NCBI GenBank assembly: GCA_015063805.1
Contig: SVTK01000002.1
Coordinates: forward strand, 62,001 to 126,000
Direction: 5' to 3'
Length of the DNA: 64,000 nucleotides
From: Oscillospiraceae bacterium
Lineage (GTDB): Bacteria > Bacillota > Clostridia > Oscillospirales > CAG-272
The notes beneath the pieces are model-generated. The model saw only the letters and a list, made by a program, of their open reading frames with translations. It was not told where the DNA came from and ran no database searches. The position numbers were made by a program, and so were the translations under genes. How positions within the stretch are numbered: position 1 is the stretch's first letter; each line of letters starts with the position of its first letter. Shown in pieces: positions 34,797 to 42,170 of the stretch.

Positions 34797-35720
34797 ATGC
34801 AGCTTGCCGTTCAATCCAGCCCCGTCTCCCGCGATTTCGGGCCCGAGGCCGGTTATCGCCTCATCCGCGAGTCGGGCTTTACCGCCATTGACTGGAACAT
34901 TGACTATTATCTGGACAGAAAAGCCTTCAAAACCGCAGAACTCAAGGACTTCTGCATTTATGAAAAACCCCTCGAGGAAGTCCTTGACTTCTTTGCCGAG
35001 GAGCTGAAATACATCCGCGCCGCAGGGCTCACCATTACCCAGGCCCACGCTCCCTTCCCCTCTTATATGCCCGAGCGTCCCGATGTCCTGGATTACATGA
35101 TCAAGATCCAGCGCCGCTGTATCGAGTTCTGCCACGCTGTGGGATGCAAAAATCTCATCATTCACGGCATCTCCCTCTCCAATACCGATGCCACCAACAC
35201 CCCCGAGTCGATTAAAGCTCTCAACTACAAGCTCTATGAAGGCCTGATCGATGTGCTGGTCAAGACCGATGTTACCGTCTGCCTGGAGAATCTCTTCTCC
35301 GGATCCCCCAAGGGACTCATTGAGGGCACCTGTTCCAACCCCTACGAAGCGGCGGAATACATCGACAGCCTCAACGCCAAGGCAGGCAAGGAATGCTTCG
35401 GCCTGTGCCTGGACACCGGCCACCTCAATCTTCTGCGCAAGAGCTTCCGCACCTATGTACCGATCCTGGGCAAACGGATCAAGGCCCTGCACATTCATGA
35501 CAACAATGGTGCCACCGACCAGCACCTCATGCCCTATACCGGCACCATCAACTGGGATCACTTCTGTGATACCATGCGGGAGATCGGTTATGACGGAGAC
35601 CTCTCCTTCGAGACATTTGCTCAGGTTCGCTCCTCCCAGCTTAACCGCGAACTGGTGCCTACCTTCCTCACCGCCATCGCCGGAGTCGGCCGCTATTTCC
35701 GCGACCGCATTCAAGGCTGA
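34797..35720 (+). CDS. sugar phosphate isomerase/epimerase family protein (TIM barrel)
   Basis: 307 residues. AP-endonuclease-2-like barrel: ITQAHAPFPSY (His), NLIIHGISLSN (His), DVTVCLENLFSG (Glu), FGLCLDTGHLNLL (Asp, His), IKALHIHDNNGATDQHLMPYTG (His, Asp) and DLSFETFAQVR (catalytic Glu). Seven metal or catalytic residues are thus in place. Members act on keto-sugars, inositol derivatives or hydroxypyruvate; the substrate here is unknown. It is a distant relative of the gene at 7085-7918. AAGGAGG six bases before the ATG at 34797 is decisive; the promoter excludes earlier starts. Confidence 0.84.
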   Translation: MQLAVQSSPVSRDFGPEAGYRLIRESGFTAIDWNIDYYLDRKAFKTAELKDFCIYEKPLEEVLDFFAEELKYIRAAGLTITQAHAPFPSYMPERPDVLDYMIKIQRRCIEFCHAVGCKNLIIHGISLSNTDATNTPESIKALNYKLYEGLIDVLVKTDVTVCLENLFSGSPKGLIEGTCSNPYEAAEYIDSLNAKAGKECFGLCLDTGHLNLLRKSFRTYVPILGKRIKALHIHDNNGATDQHLMPYTGTINWDHFCDTMREIGYDGDLSFETFAQVRSSQLNRELVPTFLTAIAGVGRYFRDRIQG

Positions 35721-35739
35721 TCTTCTCCGCAAAAATGAT

Positions 35740-35761
35740 GGCCGATGCCCATGCATCGGCC
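35740..35761 (+). terminator. hairpin between the isomerase and EamA genes
   Basis: A perfect 9-bp stem GGCCGATGC / GCATCGGCC with loop CCAT, followed by TCTTCC. The U-tract is poor, so it may attenuate rather than stop transcription into the transporter gene. Confidence 0.45.
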
Positions 35762-35782
35762 TCTTCCACGAAAGGACCTCCC

Positions 35783-36673
35783 ATGAAAAAACATATTGCC
35801 GCCGTACTGACCGCAGGTGCGCTGTGGGGCCTGATGGGCCTTTTCACCCGTTCACTTGCTCAGTTCGGCATCAGCTCCACCGGAGCGATTCTCCTGCGCT
35901 GCGGAGTGGCCGCTCTCTGCTTTGGTTTTACCGCCGCCGTCACCGATCCGAAACAGTTCCGTGTCAAGCTCAAGGACATCTGGTGCTTCATCGGCAGCGG
36001 AATCTGCAGCCTGCTCTTTTTCACCTACTGTTATTTTGAGGCCATTACCCGCATGAGCCTCTCCACCGCCGCCATTCTCCTCTACACCGCCCCTACCATC
36101 GTTATGCTGCTCTCGGCCCTCTTTTTCAAAGAGAAGATCACCCCCATCAAGCTGGTGGCTCTAGTGATGGCCTTTGCCGGCTGCTGCTTGGTATCGGGGA
36201 TGGGGCAAGGCGAGAACGCCCTTTCCCTGGGCGGCCTGCTCTTCGGTCTCGGCTCGGGTGTGGGCTACGCGCTTTACAGCATTTTTGCCCGCTGTGCCCT
36301 CAACCGCGGCTACCATTCCAATACCATCAACTTCTACTCCTGTCTGCTGGCCGCCCTCGGCTCGGCGGTCATCTGGGGCGTGAAGGAACCCGTCCTTGCC
36401 CTGACAGGCTCATGGCAGACTCTCCTGCTCAGCCTGGCCATGGGTGCCATCAGCTGCTACCTCCCCTACCTATTCTACACCTACAGCCTTACCGGTCTGG
36501 AAACAGGGCGAGCCTCCATCCTCTCCTCCTTTGAGCCGGTGGTGGCAACCCTGGTGGGAATCATCGTCTTCCGGGAAAAGCTCACCCTCATGAGCGCGGC
36601 AGGCGTGCTCTGCGTTTTGGGTGCTGTGGTGCTGCTGAACCTGCGGCAGAAGGCCAAACCCACCGAAAAATAA
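35783..36673 (+). CDS. EamA-family (DMT superfamily) transporter
   Basis: 296 residues with ten predicted membrane helices in two EamA repeats. Repeat one begins AAVLTAGALWGLMGLFTRSLA, and repeat two covers LLFGLGSGVGYALYSIFARCAL to VLCVLGAVVLLNLR. The conserved charged/aromatic features of the drug/metabolite exporter family are present (LYTAPTIVMLLSALFFKEKI; SSFEPVVATLVGIIVFREKL). Cargo is unknown; relatives export amino acids or import nucleotide sugars. GAAAGGACC supports the ATG at 35783. It probably reads through from the isomerase promoter and ends in a strong terminator. Confidence 0.88.
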   Translation: MKKHIAAVLTAGALWGLMGLFTRSLAQFGISSTGAILLRCGVAALCFGFTAAVTDPKQFRVKLKDIWCFIGSGICSLLFFTYCYFEAITRMSLSTAAILLYTAPTIVMLLSALFFKEKITPIKLVALVMAFAGCCLVSGMGQGENALSLGGLLFGLGSGVGYALYSIFARCALNRGYHSNTINFYSCLLAALGSAVIWGVKEPVLALTGSWQTLLLSLAMGAISCYLPYLFYTYSLTGLETGRASILSSFEPVVATLVGIIVFREKLTLMSAAGVLCVLGAVVLLNLRQKAKPTEK

Positions 36674-36707
36674 AAAAGATCCCGCGCAGATGCGCGGGAT
36701 CTTTTTT
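36672..36707. terminator. bidirectional terminator
   Basis: A 16-bp perfect stem (36672-36687 with 36692-36707), loop AGAT, with A6/T6 ends. It separates the converging EamA and carboxypeptidase genes and overlaps the stop of the latter. Confidence 0.92.
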
Positions 36708-38025
36708 ATTTGAATCGCATATGGCGCTGCTGTTTCCGATAGCGGTAAACGGCAGTGCCAAAAATGTAAGCCAGGGTAAGGATCACCGCCGCAATGAGGG
36801 TTGCAATGAAGAAGCGGCTGTGGGAAAATTCTTTGATCCGGGAGAGCACATAGAGAAACTCCGATCGCTCCACCTCGTTTTTGGCCACCAGGTTGACGGT
36901 GCTCAGCACTTCATCTCCATAGCTGACAGTAATGAACCCCGCTACCTGTCCCTCCTGCACCGGGGCAGCCAGGGATGCGGAAGTAACATTATAGCTGTAA
37001 GTCAGATCGGTTTCGGGATTGATGGAGGCAGGCAGGTACCGTACCACCGAGGTTTCGGGAACGAGGGTAACGTAATCCACCTTGTCCGACAGGGTGACTG
37101 GGACCTCGCAGACCATGCGGTCGGTGTCCAGCACTGTCATATAGCCGTAGGCCGAGAAGGCCCAGTCCAACAGACTGCGGGCAAGGGTGTAGGAGGTAAT
37201 CTTTCCCTCCACCTCGTCCGCCCCCATGACGATGCAGAGATAGCTCAATCCGCTTTTCTCGGCCGTGGTCACCAGGCAATAGCCCCCTTCGTTGGTGGAA
37301 CCGGAATTGAGGCCCCGGGCAGAGGGATAGTAGTAGATAACCTCCTTGTTGCGGGCGATCAGATAATTACGGTTGTAGATGTTGCGGTCTCCCGAAAGAT
37401 TGGTGGCAGGCATGATGTACTTTGCCGTGGAGGTGATCTCCATGTAAAGGGGAAGCTTGACTGCCGCCAGGGCAATTTTCGCCGTATCGGCAGTGGTGGT
37501 AACCATGTCCTTATGGTGCATACCCGAGGGATTGGTATAGCGGGTGTCGGCAGCTCCCAGGGCTGCGGCACGGTCATTCATCATCACCACAAAGGCAGCC
37601 TGGCTTCCACCCACCAGGTGGGCAAGCACAGCGCAGGCATCGTTGTATCCGCCGCAGAGGGCGGAATAGAGCATATCCTTTACCGTAACCGTTTCTCCGG
37701 CCTTGAGGGCAATGTTGTTGCCCGTGACGTTCTTGAGCATTTCGGCGGTGATGGTGACTTTTTCTTCCATCCGGTCAGCCAAAGCCTCCACCGCCAGCAG
37801 GCCGGTCATGATTTTCACCGTGGAGGCGGGATATATCTTCTCGTTCTCCCCATAGGTCAGCAGCGGCATTTCATGCTCAAGGTTGTACAGGTAAACGCCT
37901 TTTGCGTGGGTGATTTCGGGAGGCGCGGATGCATCCTCCTCTGCCCCTGCAGGCAGGCAAAGGAAAGTACCGAGCACAAACAGAAGGGACAAAAGGGCGC
38001 TCATCGCCCGCAGGCTTCTCTTCAT
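36706..38025 (-). CDS. D-alanyl-D-alanine carboxypeptidase family protein (PBP5/DacF-like) with altered active-site motifs
   Basis: 439 residues. Signal peptide (LLSLLFVLGTFLCLPAGAEE), peptidase S11 domain, a beta-rich PBP5 C-terminal domain (residues about 290-380), and a C-terminal membrane helix (FFIATLIAAVILTLAYIFG). The first active-site motif is intact: PASTVKIMTG (Ser-x-x-Lys). The second reads CGGYNDAC, Gly-Tyr-Asn where Ser-x-Asn is expected. The third reads GLNSGSTNEGGYCLV, Asn-Ser-Gly where Lys-Thr-Gly is expected. It may be a regulator, a binder, or an enzyme with changed specificity. It overlaps ribF by four bases (ATGA). Confidence 0.85.
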   Translation of the reverse strand: MKRSLRAMSALLSLLFVLGTFLCLPAGAEEDASAPPEITHAKGVYLYNLEHEMPLLTYGENEKIYPASTVKIMTGLLAVEALADRMEEKVTITAEMLKNVTGNNIALKAGETVTVKDMLYSALCGGYNDACAVLAHLVGGSQAAFVVMMNDRAAALGAADTRYTNPSGMHHKDMVTTTADTAKIALAAVKLPLYMEITSTAKYIMPATNLSGDRNIYNRNYLIARNKEVIYYYPSARGLNSGSTNEGGYCLVTTAEKSGLSYLCIVMGADEVEGKITSYTLARSLLDWAFSAYGYMTVLDTDRMVCEVPVTLSDKVDYVTLVPETSVVRYLPASINPETDLTYSYNVTSASLAAPVQEGQVAGFITVSYGDEVLSTVNLVAKNEVERSEFLYVLSRIKEFSHSRFFIATLIAAVILTLAYIFGTAVYRYRKQQRHMRFK

Positions 38026-38981
38026 GCTTTTCCCTCCTTCATTTGCGCCGTGGCGCCGAAATAACGGCGAGTCCCGGCAATATCTTCCTGGATGGCGGCC
38101 TCCAATGCCGCAAGGGATTCAAATTTTTGTTCGGCGCGCAGATAAGTACAGAAATGCACCCGAATATCCCGGCCATAGAGATCAGCGTTCAGGTCCAGGA
38201 TGTGACTCTCGCAGGTGACGGCATCCCCGTCGTCCACGCTGGGACGGATGCCCACATTGGTGACGGCGGGATGGAGCCCCCCATCAATCTCGCAAAGGGT
38301 GGCGTAGACCCCGAAGGCGGGGAGAATATGCCCCTCCGGAAAGCGCTGGTTGACAGTGGGAAATCCCAGCCGGCGGCCCAGGGCTTTGCCGTGCTGAACC
38401 GGCAGACAAATCGACCATCTGCGGCCAAGCATGGCCGCCGCACCCTCGGCGTCCCCTTCGGTCAGGGCGCATCGGACAGCGGTGGAACTCACCACGCGGT
38501 CCCCCAGGCAGATCGGCTCCACCACCGTGAGGGCATCCCCGAAATGGCGGCGAAGGGTATCTGCGTTTCCCTGCCCCCGTGCGCCGAAGGTAAAGTTAAA
38601 GCCGCAGACCACATGGCGGCAGTCACAGGCATCCACCAGAATCTCCCGGACAAAACGGTCGGGGGGGCAATCCTTGAGAGTGGGAAAGTCGGCCAAAATA
38701 CAGCAGTCAATTTCCGCTTCGGCAAAGCAGGCCAGCTTTTCCTCAAGGGTAGACAGCTGGGGCACAGGCTTGTCCGAGAGGAAGGCAGACGGGGGCTGGG
38801 CAAAGCACCACACCCCTGTGCGAATGTGGGGGATCTCCCCCCGCATGGCCTCTGCGGCCTCCCGCACCCGGGCAAGCAGGGCGCGGTGTCCGATGTGCAC
38901 CCCGTCAAAGTTGCCAATGGCAAGAGCGAGGGGGCCCGATAGAACCTCCTCGCACATGGTTTTCAGATCAATTCGTGTCAT
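38022..38981 (-). CDS. ribF: bifunctional riboflavin kinase / FAD synthetase
   Basis: Makes FMN and FAD from riboflavin and ATP. 319 residues. The N-terminal adenylyltransferase domain has LALAIGNFDGVHIGHRALL (nucleotidyl-transferase His-x-Gly-His) and VVSSTAVRCALTEGD. The C-terminal riboflavin kinase domain has GRRLGFPTVNQRFPEG, the conserved Gly-x-Pro-Thr-x-Asn, then GVYATLCEID and LYGRDIRVHFCTYLRAEQKF. Cytoplasmic. Located 15 bases after ireB and translationally coupled to the carboxypeptidase gene. The flavoenzymes encoded at 9.9-12.6 kb would depend on its products. Confidence 0.95.
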   Translation of the reverse strand: MTRIDLKTMCEEVLSGPLALAIGNFDGVHIGHRALLARVREAAEAMRGEIPHIRTGVWCFAQPPSAFLSDKPVPQLSTLEEKLACFAEAEIDCCILADFPTLKDCPPDRFVREILVDACDCRHVVCGFNFTFGARGQGNADTLRRHFGDALTVVEPICLGDRVVSSTAVRCALTEGDAEGAAAMLGRRWSICLPVQHGKALGRRLGFPTVNQRFPEGHILPAFGVYATLCEIDGGLHPAVTNVGIRPSVDDGDAVTCESHILDLNADLYGRDIRVHFCTYLRAEQKFESLAALEAAIQEDIAGTRRYFGATAQMKEGKA

Positions 38982-38996
38982 AATCGCCCCGACGCA

Positions 38997-39254
38997 TTAT
39001 ACGCCGAGATACTCCTTCAGCAGCTTGTTCAGCAGCTCATAGCGGTCGATCCGGCAGATGAGACTGCGGGCATTGTTGTGGTTGGTAATATAAGTCGGAT
39101 CCTCCGACAGAATATAACCGACGATCTGGGTCACGGGGTCGTATCCCTTCTCGCTGAGGGCGGTATACACCGCGGACAGGATGGTCTTGGTGGAATTTTC
39201 CTTATCGGTGCCCAGGGTAAAGGTCTGGGTTCTCTGCAGTTCATTCTTCGGCAT
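38997..39254 (-). CDS. ireB: IreB-family regulatory phosphoprotein
   Basis: 85 residues, the family's standard size (formerly DUF965/UPF0297). Conserved segments: [20 protein letters not shown] with the N-terminal threonines that the Ser/Thr kinase IreK modifies in Enterococcus, [38 protein letters not shown] and RYELLNKLL. In Enterococcus it dampens cephalosporin resistance; here it may tie wall physiology to a PASTA kinase not encoded in this window. AAAGGAG lies 11 bases before the ATG at 39254. In most Firmicutes it neighbours yrrK (ruvX); here it leads the ribF-dac operon. Confidence 0.92.
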   Translation of the reverse strand: MPKNELQRTQTFTLGTDKENSTKTILSAVYTALSEKGYDPVTQIVGYILSEDPTYITNHNNARSLICRIDRYELLNKLLKEYLGV

Positions 39255-39290
39255 TCGGATCTCAACTCCTTTGTGATTTTCTGTGCTTAC

Positions 39291-39319
39291 AGTATACGAT
39301 ATTTCGGAAAAAATTTCAA
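39291..39319 (-). promoter_or_regulatory. sigma-A promoter of the ireB-ribF-dac operon
   Basis: Minus strand: -35 TTGAAA (39314-39319), 17-base spacer, -10 TATACT (39291-39296), 36 bases before the ireB ATG. Confidence 0.82.
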
Positions 39320-39366
39320 GTGTTTTTGCGGATTGTAATATAATTTTAACTTTTTTGTAAGGCGGC

Positions 39367-39416
39367 TGCAACAAAAAGGGGGGGGCCGCACCGTACAGCG
39401 CGGCACCCCGTCTCCG
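39367..39416 (-). terminator. probable terminator after the SLH protein gene
   Basis: Minus strand: GGGGTGCCGC, an eight-base loop, GTGCGGCCCCC, then CCCTTTTTG. The stem has a few mismatches but ends in a C/T tract just after the stop at 39420. Confidence 0.6.
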
Positions 39417-39419
39417 CGG

Positions 39420-40694
39420 TTAGTCCAACTCAGCCACCGCGCAGAGGATCTGTGCCGCCTGTGCCCGGGTAATTTTACTGTCGGCGGCAATCACGCCGCT
39501 CCCCGTTCCCCGGAAGACTCCGACGGCGTTGAGGGCACTGAGCGCATCATATGCCCACTCCGGAACCCGCGCGGCATCGGCAAATATCGGCTTGACGGTG
39601 GGAACCGCAGGATCCAGCATATTTCCCAGCATCACCGCAGCCTCGGCGCGGGTGATGGTCTCCTTGGGGGCAAATACCCGGCGGCCATCCTGCATCCAAC
39701 CGTGGATATAGCCCAGTTCCTCTGCCGCCGTCACATAGCCCTTCATGGCAACCGGGATATCCGCATCATCAGCAAAGCCGGTGTTTGACACCGCGGGAAC
39801 CTCGGTAATTCCCAGCACGTTCATGGCCATCACCAGGAAGTCCCCCCGGCTTACCGTTCCGTCCGGGTCAAAATAGCAGAGCTTTCCCACCTGCCGCCCC
39901 TGCATGATTCCCAGTTCGGTCATGGTCAGCGCGGCGTTGTGCGCCCAATGCTCATTCATGTCGGAATAAACCACCGAGGTGGAGGGGCGGGTGATGGTCA
40001 CCGTCACCTCAGCCGCGGAGGAATAATTGCCGTAACGGTCCCGTACCACATAGCGGAAGCTGTCCTTTCCGCTTTTCCCGGCGGCAGGGGTATAACGGTA
40101 ATCCCCCCTCGTTTCATCCAGTAGGGTAACCGATCCCTTCTTGGGCGGGGTGACGATTTCATAGGTGAGGGCATCCCCCTCGGGATCGTGGGCAGGCAGA
40201 CTGCCGAAGCAGCTGACCGAGCGGTGCGTGCTGACTGTCAGCACATTGGGATCGGCCAGGGCCACGGTGGGGGAGAAGTTGAGGGTTGGCAGCAAGTACA
40301 GCGCACAGCTGATGGCATATCCTCTCTCTCCGCAGACAAACTCAAAGCTGCTCTCGGTCACTGCCGCGGACGCCGGGGAAAAGCTGAGCAGATCCAGCTG
40401 CCGCTGAGAGAGCATCTGCCCCTCCTTTACCCGCACGCCCCCAAGCTTCAGCAGGCCCTCTGTCTCAGGGGGGAGGCGAGTGAGGGTCACCGAGCCTGTC
40501 TGCGCCAGGTTCACGGCGCGGGAGAAATCATCGGCAGAAAAGCAGATCTCCTCTGCAATCAGCCCGGATTTCACCATCTCATACTCGGCCGCCAGCAGCT
40601 GCAGACCGGGGGAGAGGGGTGCCGCGGCTGAGAGCGGGAGAACTGCCGCCATCACCGCCAGAAGAACGGCCAAACCACGAAAAATCTTCTTCAT
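39420..40694 (-). CDS. secreted S-layer homology (SLH) protein with cadherin-like domain
   Basis: 424 residues. Signal peptide MKKIFRGLAVLLAVMAAVLPLSAAA. Residues about 35-150 are not assignable. Residues about 150-235 form a cadherin/VCBS-like beta domain (LPAHDPEGDALTYEIVTPP, YRYTPAAGKSGKDSFRYVV). The C-terminal half holds three SLH repeats (DMNEHWAHNAALTMTELGIM; DIPVAMKGYVTAAEELGYI; VPEWAYDALSALNAVGVF), each ending in a Thr-Arg-Ala-type or Ser-Arg-Gly segment. SLH repeats bind pyruvylated wall polymers, so it should sit on the cell wall. AAAGG supports the ATG at 40694. No matching promoter could be called in the 170-base gap upstream. Confidence 0.88.
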   Translation of the reverse strand: MKKIFRGLAVLLAVMAAVLPLSAAAPLSPGLQLLAAEYEMVKSGLIAEEICFSADDFSRAVNLAQTGSVTLTRLPPETEGLLKLGGVRVKEGQMLSQRQLDLLSFSPASAAVTESSFEFVCGERGYAISCALYLLPTLNFSPTVALADPNVLTVSTHRSVSCFGSLPAHDPEGDALTYEIVTPPKKGSVTLLDETRGDYRYTPAAGKSGKDSFRYVVRDRYGNYSSAAEVTVTITRPSTSVVYSDMNEHWAHNAALTMTELGIMQGRQVGKLCYFDPDGTVSRGDFLVMAMNVLGITEVPAVSNTGFADDADIPVAMKGYVTAAEELGYIHGWMQDGRRVFAPKETITRAEAAVMLGNMLDPAVPTVKPIFADAARVPEWAYDALSALNAVGVFRGTGSGVIAADSKITRAQAAQILCAVAELD

Positions 40695-40872
40695 AAAAAC
40701 CAAACCTTTCCGACGCATGAATTGATGCGGCAGCCCGCGTCATGGACCGCCGTCCTGTCCTTAATCTGCCCGCATCGCCGTTTTTTATGCGCTGTGGTAT
40801 ATTCAGCCTATGCAGGAAGTACCCGTATCCATGCATAAATCGCAAAAAAATCATCTTTTTTTCAAATAATCG

Positions 40873-40901
40873 TTGCAAAATTTGCAGAAATGGTCTATAA
40901 T
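40873..40901 (+). promoter_or_regulatory. sigma-A promoter of ilvE
   Basis: -35 TTGCAA (40873-40878), 17-base spacer, -10 TATAAT (40896-40901), 54 bases before the ATG. The short leader has no obvious T-box or attenuator. Confidence 0.84.
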
Positions 40902-40955
40902 AGATGCAATCCTAAACGTACAGACGCAGGAAATTCGATTACGGAGGATTTCGTG

Positions 40956-42029
40956 ATGTTAGACATCAAAATCACCCTCACCACCACACCGAAGGAAAAG
41001 CCCAAGACCGACAAGCTGGGCTTCGGTAAGATCTTCACCGACCATATGTTTATTATGAATTACACCGAGGGCAAGGGCTGGCATGATCCCCGCATTGTCC
41101 CCTATGCTCCCGTCTCCCTTGATCCCGCCGCCATGGTTTTCCATTACGGCCAGGAGATGTTCGAGGGTCTTAAGGCTTACCGCACCGCTGACGGTTCCAT
41201 TCAGCTTTTCCGCCCCCAGAAGAATATCGAGCGCATGAACAACACCAACCGCCGTCTTTGCATTCCTCAGGTGGATCCCGACGACGTGCTCCAGGCCATC
41301 AAGGCGCTGGTAGAGGTGGAGAAGGACTGGGTTCCCGCCTTTGACGGCACCTCCCTTTACATCCGTCCCTTCATCATTGCCACCGACCCCTTCCTTGGCG
41401 TACATGCTGCCAAGACCTATCTCTTTATGATTATTCTCGCTCCCTCCGGCTCCTACTATCCCGAGGGGATCAACCCCGTCAAGATCTTCATCGAGACCGA
41501 GTATGTCCGCGCTTCCCGGGGCGGTACCGGCTTTGCCAAGTGCGGCGGCAACTATGCCGCTTCCCTCATCGGTCAGGAGAAGGCCGAGAAGCTGGGCTAT
41601 GCACAGGTGCTGTGGCTGGATGCCATCGAGCGCAAGTACATCGATGAAGTGGGCGCCATGAACGTCTTCTTTGTCATCGACGGCGAGGTAGTGACGCCTT
41701 CCCTTGACGAGGGTTCCATTCTTCCCGGCGTTACCCGCGCATCCTGCATCGAGCTGCTCCGCAGCTGGGGCTACACCGTCACCGAGCGCCGCGTTTCGGT
41801 GGAGGAGCTGTACACCGCACACCGTGAGGGCCGCCTCAACGAGGCCTTCGGCACCGGTACTGCAGCGGTTATCTCTCCCATCGGCGAGCTCAACGACAAC
41901 GGCAACAAGATCATCCTCAACAACAACGAGATCGGTCCCATTGCCCAGAAGCTTTACGACAATCTCACCGGCATTCAGTGGGGCCGCATTGCCGATCCCA
42001 TGGGCTGGGTTGAGAAGGTCTGCGACTAA
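40956..42029 (+). CDS. ilvE: branched-chain amino acid aminotransferase
   Basis: Interconverts branched-chain amino acids and their 2-keto acids with PLP. 357 residues, the size of the eukaryote-like class IV group. FHYGQEMFEGLKAYRTADGS is the N-terminal signature. RASRGGTGFAKCGGNYAASL contains the PLP-binding lysine (Phe-Ala-Lys-Cys-Gly-Gly-Asn-Tyr). YIDEVGAMNVFFVIDG and LDEGSILPGVTRASCIELL are the substrate and phosphate-binding segments, with a late AFGTGTAAVISPIG loop. GGAGG eight bases upstream fixes the ATG at 40956. It is monocistronic between its promoter and terminator. Confidence 0.95.
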   Translation: MLDIKITLTTTPKEKPKTDKLGFGKIFTDHMFIMNYTEGKGWHDPRIVPYAPVSLDPAAMVFHYGQEMFEGLKAYRTADGSIQLFRPQKNIERMNNTNRRLCIPQVDPDDVLQAIKALVEVEKDWVPAFDGTSLYIRPFIIATDPFLGVHAAKTYLFMIILAPSGSYYPEGINPVKIFIETEYVRASRGGTGFAKCGGNYAASLIGQEKAEKLGYAQVLWLDAIERKYIDEVGAMNVFFVIDGEVVTPSLDEGSILPGVTRASCIELLRSWGYTVTERRVSVEELYTAHREGRLNEAFGTGTAAVISPIGELNDNGNKIILNNNEIGPIAQKLYDNLTGIQWGRIADPMGWVEKVCD

Positions 42030-42037
42030 ACATCACA

Positions 42038-42075
42038 CAGGAAAAATGGGCCGCGCAAACGGTCCATTTTTCCTG
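42038..42075 (+). terminator. terminator after ilvE
   Basis: A 15-bp stem (42038-42052 with 42061-42075, one G-T pair), loop GCGCAAAC, with a T5 run inside the right arm. Confidence 0.78.
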
Positions 42076-42081
42076 CAGGAC

Positions 42082-42135
42082 GCAGGGGCGCTGCCCCTGC
42101 ACCCCGTCGGGGCGCTTTTTGAAAAAAGCGCCCCG
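42082..42135. repeat. two adjacent GC-rich palindromes before the M3 peptidase gene
   Basis: GCAGGGGCGCTGCCCCTGC (42082-42100) is a perfect palindrome. It is followed by a long hairpin at 42108-42135 whose 13-base arms begin CGGGGCGCTTTTT. Both lie in the ilvE-pepF gap, just beyond the terminator. They look like a small interspersed repeat of the REP type, but only one copy occurs in this window. Confidence 0.6.
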
Positions 42136-42170
42136 AGCCCCGCAAAAACTTTCATACAAGGAGGATTACC

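Noticed and set aside
40902..40955. T-box or leader attenuator before ilvE
   Set aside because: The leader is only about 45 bases, too short for a T-box, and contains no terminator hairpin or leucine-codon leader.
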